From NCBI GenBank assembly GCA_937907525.1, contig CALCIB010000374.1, positions 1 through 17,544 of the forward strand: 17,544 nt of DNA, read 5' to 3'. Each line of letters starts with the position of its first letter. The first letter of the stretch is position 1. Both the position numbers and the translations under genes were made by a program. The DNA is from an uncultured Planctomycetales bacterium (GTDB lineage Bacteria > Planctomycetota > Planctomycetia > Isosphaerales > Isosphaeraceae). Under the pieces are notes generated by a model. It did not search any database, had not been told where the DNA came from, and saw only the letters and a list, made by a program, of their open reading frames with translations. Positions 15,301-17,544 of this stretch are shown one piece after another.

Positions 15301-15706
15301 CCGCTGGACCTCGCCGATCAAGGGGACGGTCGCCGTCGAATCGACGCTCCAGCACGACCCCGCCGTCGGCGACGGCGTGCGGGGCTGGCTCTCCACCAGC
15401 CGCGGCGGGATCCTCAAGCAAGCGGCGGTCCACGCCGGCAAGGCCGACTTCGACGCCGAGGCGATCGAGGTCGAGCCGGGCGACGCGATCGACTTCACGG
15501 TCGACGTCGGCGGCGGACTGAACAGCGACCAATTCCTCTGGGCGCCCAAGGTCCGCGTCGTCCGCGTCGAGTCCGGCGCGGCTCCCGCGACCGGCCTGTG
15601 GGACGCCCGCCGCGACTTCCTGGGCCCCATGCCGCGGCCGCTCTCGCCGCGCGAGCTGCTCGCGCAGACGCTTTTGATCTCCAACGAATTCATGTTCGTC
15701 GATTGA
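12395..15706 (+). CDS. planctomycete cytochrome c: PSCyt1-DUF1549-DUF1553 secreted protein with inserted beta domain
   Basis: The 1,103-aa protein has a Sec signal peptide (residues 1-25, ending SATA). Residues about 35-125 are the PSCyt1 cytochrome domain: CRSCHGPEKRKGG gives C50, C53 and H54 for covalent haem, and EMPP (M103) is a plausible sixth ligand. DUF1549 spans about 165-380, with CARCHDHKFDPI (C344, C347, H348). A helical, Ala/Glu-rich linker follows (about 385-620). DUF1553 starts near 653 (LELARAIVDPDNPLTPRVWVNRIW). About 165 residues of beta-rich sequence (903-1070, SLAWSYATTTV to RVVRV) interrupt DUF1553 before its usual last helix, which reappears as LLAQTLLISNEFMFVD. GGGGAG (12384-12389 region) precedes the ATG at 12395, which I prefer to the ATG at 12413. 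It is first in an operon with DUF1501, under the GntR operator. The natural substrate is unknown. Confidence 0.93.
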   Translation: MLHGRLMVAIPAAAVLAVGLASATARGESDADAKVEAFEREVRPVLMETCRSCHGPEKRKGGLRVDSLATLLEGGDSGPAVVPGDLDESLLVQAVRREDGLEMPPKHPLPPEQVAAIERWVAAGAVWPDDGAPAVATRKEAWDSHWAFQSIGRPQPPASRDPSWVRSPVDAFVAARLDAAGLSPSPEADRRTLIRRVSYDLTGLPPTPEEVDAFVADPDPDAYEKLVDRLLGSEAYGEHWARHWLDVARYADTKGYVYAREERFFVHAPAYRDWVVRAFNGDMPYDRFLVDQIAADQAEPDDPGALAALGFVTLGRRFLGVTHDVIDDRIDVVTRGTMGLTVACARCHDHKFDPIPTADYYSLYGVFMNCTERLTRIGEPSGTDAERAAFEAELKKRVDALEKGLADARAEAADRIRARIADYLEIQLDLGKLPPDGFDTIIAADDLVPASARRWQAYLARAEKADDPIFRPWRRLAALPAAEFAARASAALAEPDAPGAEPVNPRVAEAFATPPATIREAAERYAAVFAAVDRDPSDSWNPDAAALALRRVLRAEDSPCIIPDEPIVTIEAYTDNNQDVKLWNLQGEVDRWLIQSPSAPPYASALVDKAEIREPRILKRGNAANPGDVVPRRFLKVIAGDDARPFDQGSGRLELARAIVDPDNPLTPRVWVNRIWAAHFGFGLVRNPSDFGVRSEEPSHPELLDWLARRLMDEGWSTKAIHRLILLSSTYRQSSAGGGSTDAEARLKDPENRLLWRTNPHRLTFEETRDSLLAVAGELDRRAGGRAEALFGGGSNRRRTLYGLVDRQFLPGVYRTFDFANPDLHIPTRSETTVPQQALFELNHPFPAARARVLAASLPAGDEQAVAALYRAALQREPTAEEASWSREFLAAAGTDPEPAPPTESLAWSYATTTVDPEKGPATERRPLPFFDGKGWGGGPTWPDPTLGWARLTAEGGHPGDDLGRAVVRRWTSPIKGTVAVESTLQHDPAVGDGVRGWLSTSRGGILKQAAVHAGKADFDAEAIEVEPGDAIDFTVDVGGGLNSDQFLWAPKVRVVRVESGAAPATGLWDARRDFLGPMPRPLSPRELLAQTLLISNEFMFVD

Positions 15707-15734
15707 TTCGGACGACCCGGACGGAGGGACCGCC

Positions 15735-17150
15735 ATGACGCTCGATCCGATCACGCTCGGCCGCCGCGAGATGCTCAGGCGCTCGGCGATGGGCCTGGGG
15801 GCGCTGGGGCTCGCCGAGATCCTAAGCGCCGAAGGGGCTCTGGCCGCCTCGCCGGGGGAATCGGGGAGCCTCGCGCCTCGGGCGCCGCACTTCCCGGCCA
15901 GGGCCAAGCGGGTGGTCCACTTCTTCCTCAACGGCGGCCCCAGCCACGTCGACACCTTCGACCCCAAGCCCGTCCTGTCGCGGTTCGACGGCCGAAGCGT
16001 CCCCAACATGCTGGCCACCGAGCGCAAGACCGGCGCGGCGTTCGGCTCGCCGTTCAAGTTCAAGCCCCGCGGCGAGAGCGGCCTGGAGATCTCCGAGCTC
16101 TTCGAGCGCGTCGCCGAGCACGCCGACGACATCGCCGTGGTCCGCTCGATGGTGGCCCAGGTCCCCAACCACGAGCCGTCGTTGATGCTGATGAACTGCG
16201 GCGACTCGGTCCTGACGCGGCCGAGCGTCGGCTCGTGGGTGCTTTACGGCCTGGGGACGGAGAACCAGAACCTCCCCGGCTTCATCGCCATGTGCCCCGG
16301 CGGCTACCCGATCAAGGACGCCGACAACTGGAACTCCGCGTTCCTTCCCGGCGCCTACCAGGGGACCTATGTCGACCCCCAGTACGCCGACGTCGACAAG
16401 CTCATCGAGAACGTCCGCAGCCCCCACGCCACGCCGGCGATGCAGCGCCGGCAACTCGACCTCCTGCGAAGGATGGCGGCGGCCCATCACGCCGGCCGAC
16501 CCGACGCGCGGCTCGACGCCCGGATCCAGTCGTTCGAGACGGCGTTCCGCATGCAGACGGAGGCGGCCGACGCCTTCGACGTGACCCGCGAGCCGGAGGC
16601 CGTCCGCGCCCTGTACGGCGAGAGCGTCCACGGCCGCCAGACGCTCATCGCCCGCCGCCTGCTGGAGCGCGGGGTCCGCTACGTCCAGCTTTGGCACGGC
16701 GCCGGCCAGCCCTGGGACGACCACGCCAACCTGACCGCCCACCACCGCGTCCTGGCCGCGGAGATCGACCAGCCCATCGCCGCGCTTCTGACCGACCTCA
16801 AGCGGCTGGGACTCTTCGAGGACACCCTGGTCATTTGCGGCGGCGAGTTCGGCCGCACGCCGACGGTGGAACTGGACGGCTCCGGCAAGGCGGCCCTGGG
16901 CCGCGACCACAACCATTACGGCTTCTCCGTCTGGCTCGCCGGCGGCGGAATCAAGGGAGGAGTCGCCCACGGCGCCACCGACGAGTTGGGCTTCCAGGCC
17001 GCCGTCGACCCGGTGAACGTCCACGACCTCCACGCCACGATCCTCCACCTGCTGGGCTTCGACCACGAGAAGCTGACCTTCCGCTACGCCGGCCGCGACT
17101 TCCGCCTCACCGACGTGCAAGGCAAGGTCGTCGAGCCGATCCTGGCGTGA
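15735..17150 (+). CDS. DUF1501 family secreted protein, partner of the planctomycete cytochrome
   Basis: The 471-aa product carries a Tat-type signal: GRREMLRRSAMGLGALGLAE (residues 9-28) and an Ala-rich end near residue 38. DUF1501 hallmarks are NGGPSHVDTFDPKP (66-79), a longer middle part with YVQLWHGAGQPWDDHANL, CGGEFGRTP (368-376), GRDHNHYGFSVWLAGGG and HDLHATILHLLGFDHEKLTFRYAG. It is 55 residues longer than the DUF1501 protein at 2853-4103 and belongs to the variant with the DHNHYGF motif instead of DHWPDGF. GGAGGG (15722-15727) lies 7 nt before the ATG. The 28-bp gap from the cytochrome gene indicates co-transcription. Both proteins are predicted to act outside the cytoplasm, through different export routes (Sec and Tat). 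Confidence 0.94.
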   Translation: MTLDPITLGRREMLRRSAMGLGALGLAEILSAEGALAASPGESGSLAPRAPHFPARAKRVVHFFLNGGPSHVDTFDPKPVLSRFDGRSVPNMLATERKTGAAFGSPFKFKPRGESGLEISELFERVAEHADDIAVVRSMVAQVPNHEPSLMLMNCGDSVLTRPSVGSWVLYGLGTENQNLPGFIAMCPGGYPIKDADNWNSAFLPGAYQGTYVDPQYADVDKLIENVRSPHATPAMQRRQLDLLRRMAAAHHAGRPDARLDARIQSFETAFRMQTEAADAFDVTREPEAVRALYGESVHGRQTLIARRLLERGVRYVQLWHGAGQPWDDHANLTAHHRVLAAEIDQPIAALLTDLKRLGLFEDTLVICGGEFGRTPTVELDGSGKAALGRDHNHYGFSVWLAGGGIKGGVAHGATDELGFQAAVDPVNVHDLHATILHLLGFDHEKLTFRYAGRDFRLTDVQGKVVEPILA

Positions 17151-17195
17151 TAGACGTAATGATGTAGCTTGATTGACAAGCGTCGGTCAAAAACG

Positions 17196-17377
17196 GTCTT
17201 CCCCCTCCTGCGGGGAAGACAGACCGCGAAGCGGCCGGATGAGGGGGACGACGCGCCAGACGACCGTTGGACCTTGCGAAAGCCAGTCTGACAAGCCTTG
17301 GACGCCAGCGGCACTCCTGCTTGTCTTCCCCCTCATCCGGCCCTTCGGGCCACCTTCCCCCGCGAGGGGGGAAGGAC
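17196..17377. repeat. hairpin-rich intergenic repeat, unit A (REP/MITE-like)
   Basis: The unit begins with a 9-bp stem GTCTTCCCC/GGGGAAGAC (17196-17220), followed by the mini-hairpin GACCGC-GAA-GCGGCC and GGATGAGGGGGA. After a middle section with no symmetry, the right part has the inverse order: TCCCCCTCATCC, the hairpin GGCCC-TTC-GGGCC (17339-17351) and stem CCTTCCCCC/GGGGGGAAGG (17353-17375). The element is thus a large imperfect inverted repeat, about 180 bp, lying 45 bp after the DUF1501 stop. The first stem could also help terminate the operon. No protein is encoded. Confidence 0.75.
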
Positions 17378-17388
17378 GTTATTCCGAC

Positions 17389-17544
17389 GTCTTCCCCCCT
17401 CGCGGGGGAAGACAGACCGCGAAGCGGTCAGATGAGGGGGACGACGCGCGAAAGACCGTTGGAATTCGCGTAAGCCCGCCCGGTAAGCTTTGGACGCCAG
17501 CGGCACTCCTGCTTGTCTTCCCCCTCATCCGGCCCTTCGGGCCA
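17389..17544. repeat. hairpin-rich intergenic repeat, unit B, cut by window end
   Basis: A second copy of unit A in the same orientation, offset by 192-193 bp. It starts with a 10-bp stem GTCTTCCCCC/GGGGGAAGAC (17389-17413), then the perfect hairpin GACCGC-GAA-GCGGTC. The last 55 bp of the window (17490-17544) are identical to 17298-17352. The central parts of the two units differ, and the right-hand terminal stem lies beyond the window. Confidence 0.75.

Noticed and set aside
14612..16168. 518-codon minus-strand open frame opposite the cytochrome and DUF1501 genes
   Set aside because: A shadow of two conserved genes with a low-complexity Arg/Ala/Gly product. The same reasoning applies to the minus frame at 15822-17120.
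17196..17544. CRISPR-like appearance of the terminal repeats
   Set aside because: Units are about 192 bp with internal hairpins and only two copies, with no short repeat-spacer periodicity and no cas genes.

Overview
The window is high-GC DNA with densely packed genes. It carries two pairs of Planctomycete-specific secreted proteins (DUF1549/DUF1553 with DUF1501) and reads as a chromosomal segment of a planctomycete. An Isosphaeraceae-like bacterium (Paludisphaera/Singulisphaera type) is my inference from GC content and gene families, not a database match. I support twelve protein-coding genes. I found no rRNA, tRNA, CRISPR array, transposase or phage gene.

Layout. (1) 78-2828, + strand: a secreted protein with a lectin-like fold, then a diadenylate cyclase of the archaeal DacZ type that makes c-di-AMP. 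(2) 2853-5711, - strand: a DUF1549/DUF1553 protein followed by a Tat-exported DUF1501 protein. (3) 5870-7024, + strand: a polytopic membrane protein. (4) 7047-9493, - strand: a protein with a cyclic-nucleotide-binding fold, then a PIG-L/LmbE deacetylase and glucosamine-6-phosphate deaminase (nagB). The last two look like an amino-sugar unit with its own promoter. (5) 9826-11475, + strand: a Pro/Ala/Glu/Lys-rich lipoprotein. (6) 11537-17150: a GntR/FadR-type repressor gene facing away from a second, larger planctomycete cytochrome (PSCyt1-DUF1549-DUF1553) plus DUF1501 operon. (7) 17196-17544: a tandem pair of about 192-bp hairpin-rich intergenic repeats that runs off the window end.

The most informative regulatory structure is the divergent region 12155-12394. 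Two identical copies of the palindrome ATTGTCTACAAT sit 56 bp apart. One overlaps the -35 of a good promoter for the GntR gene, and the other contains the -10 of a promoter for the cytochrome operon. This predicts that one ligand-responsive repressor controls both itself and the secreted operon.

Other points are the DacZ-like c-di-AMP synthase with an altered RHR motif, the nagB/PIG-L pair that is a single fused protein in some Bacteroidetes, and two separate DUF1549-DUF1501 modules, only one of which has the N-terminal haem c domain. The genes are mostly of recognisable families. I see no clear evidence of a wholly new defence or mobile system here.
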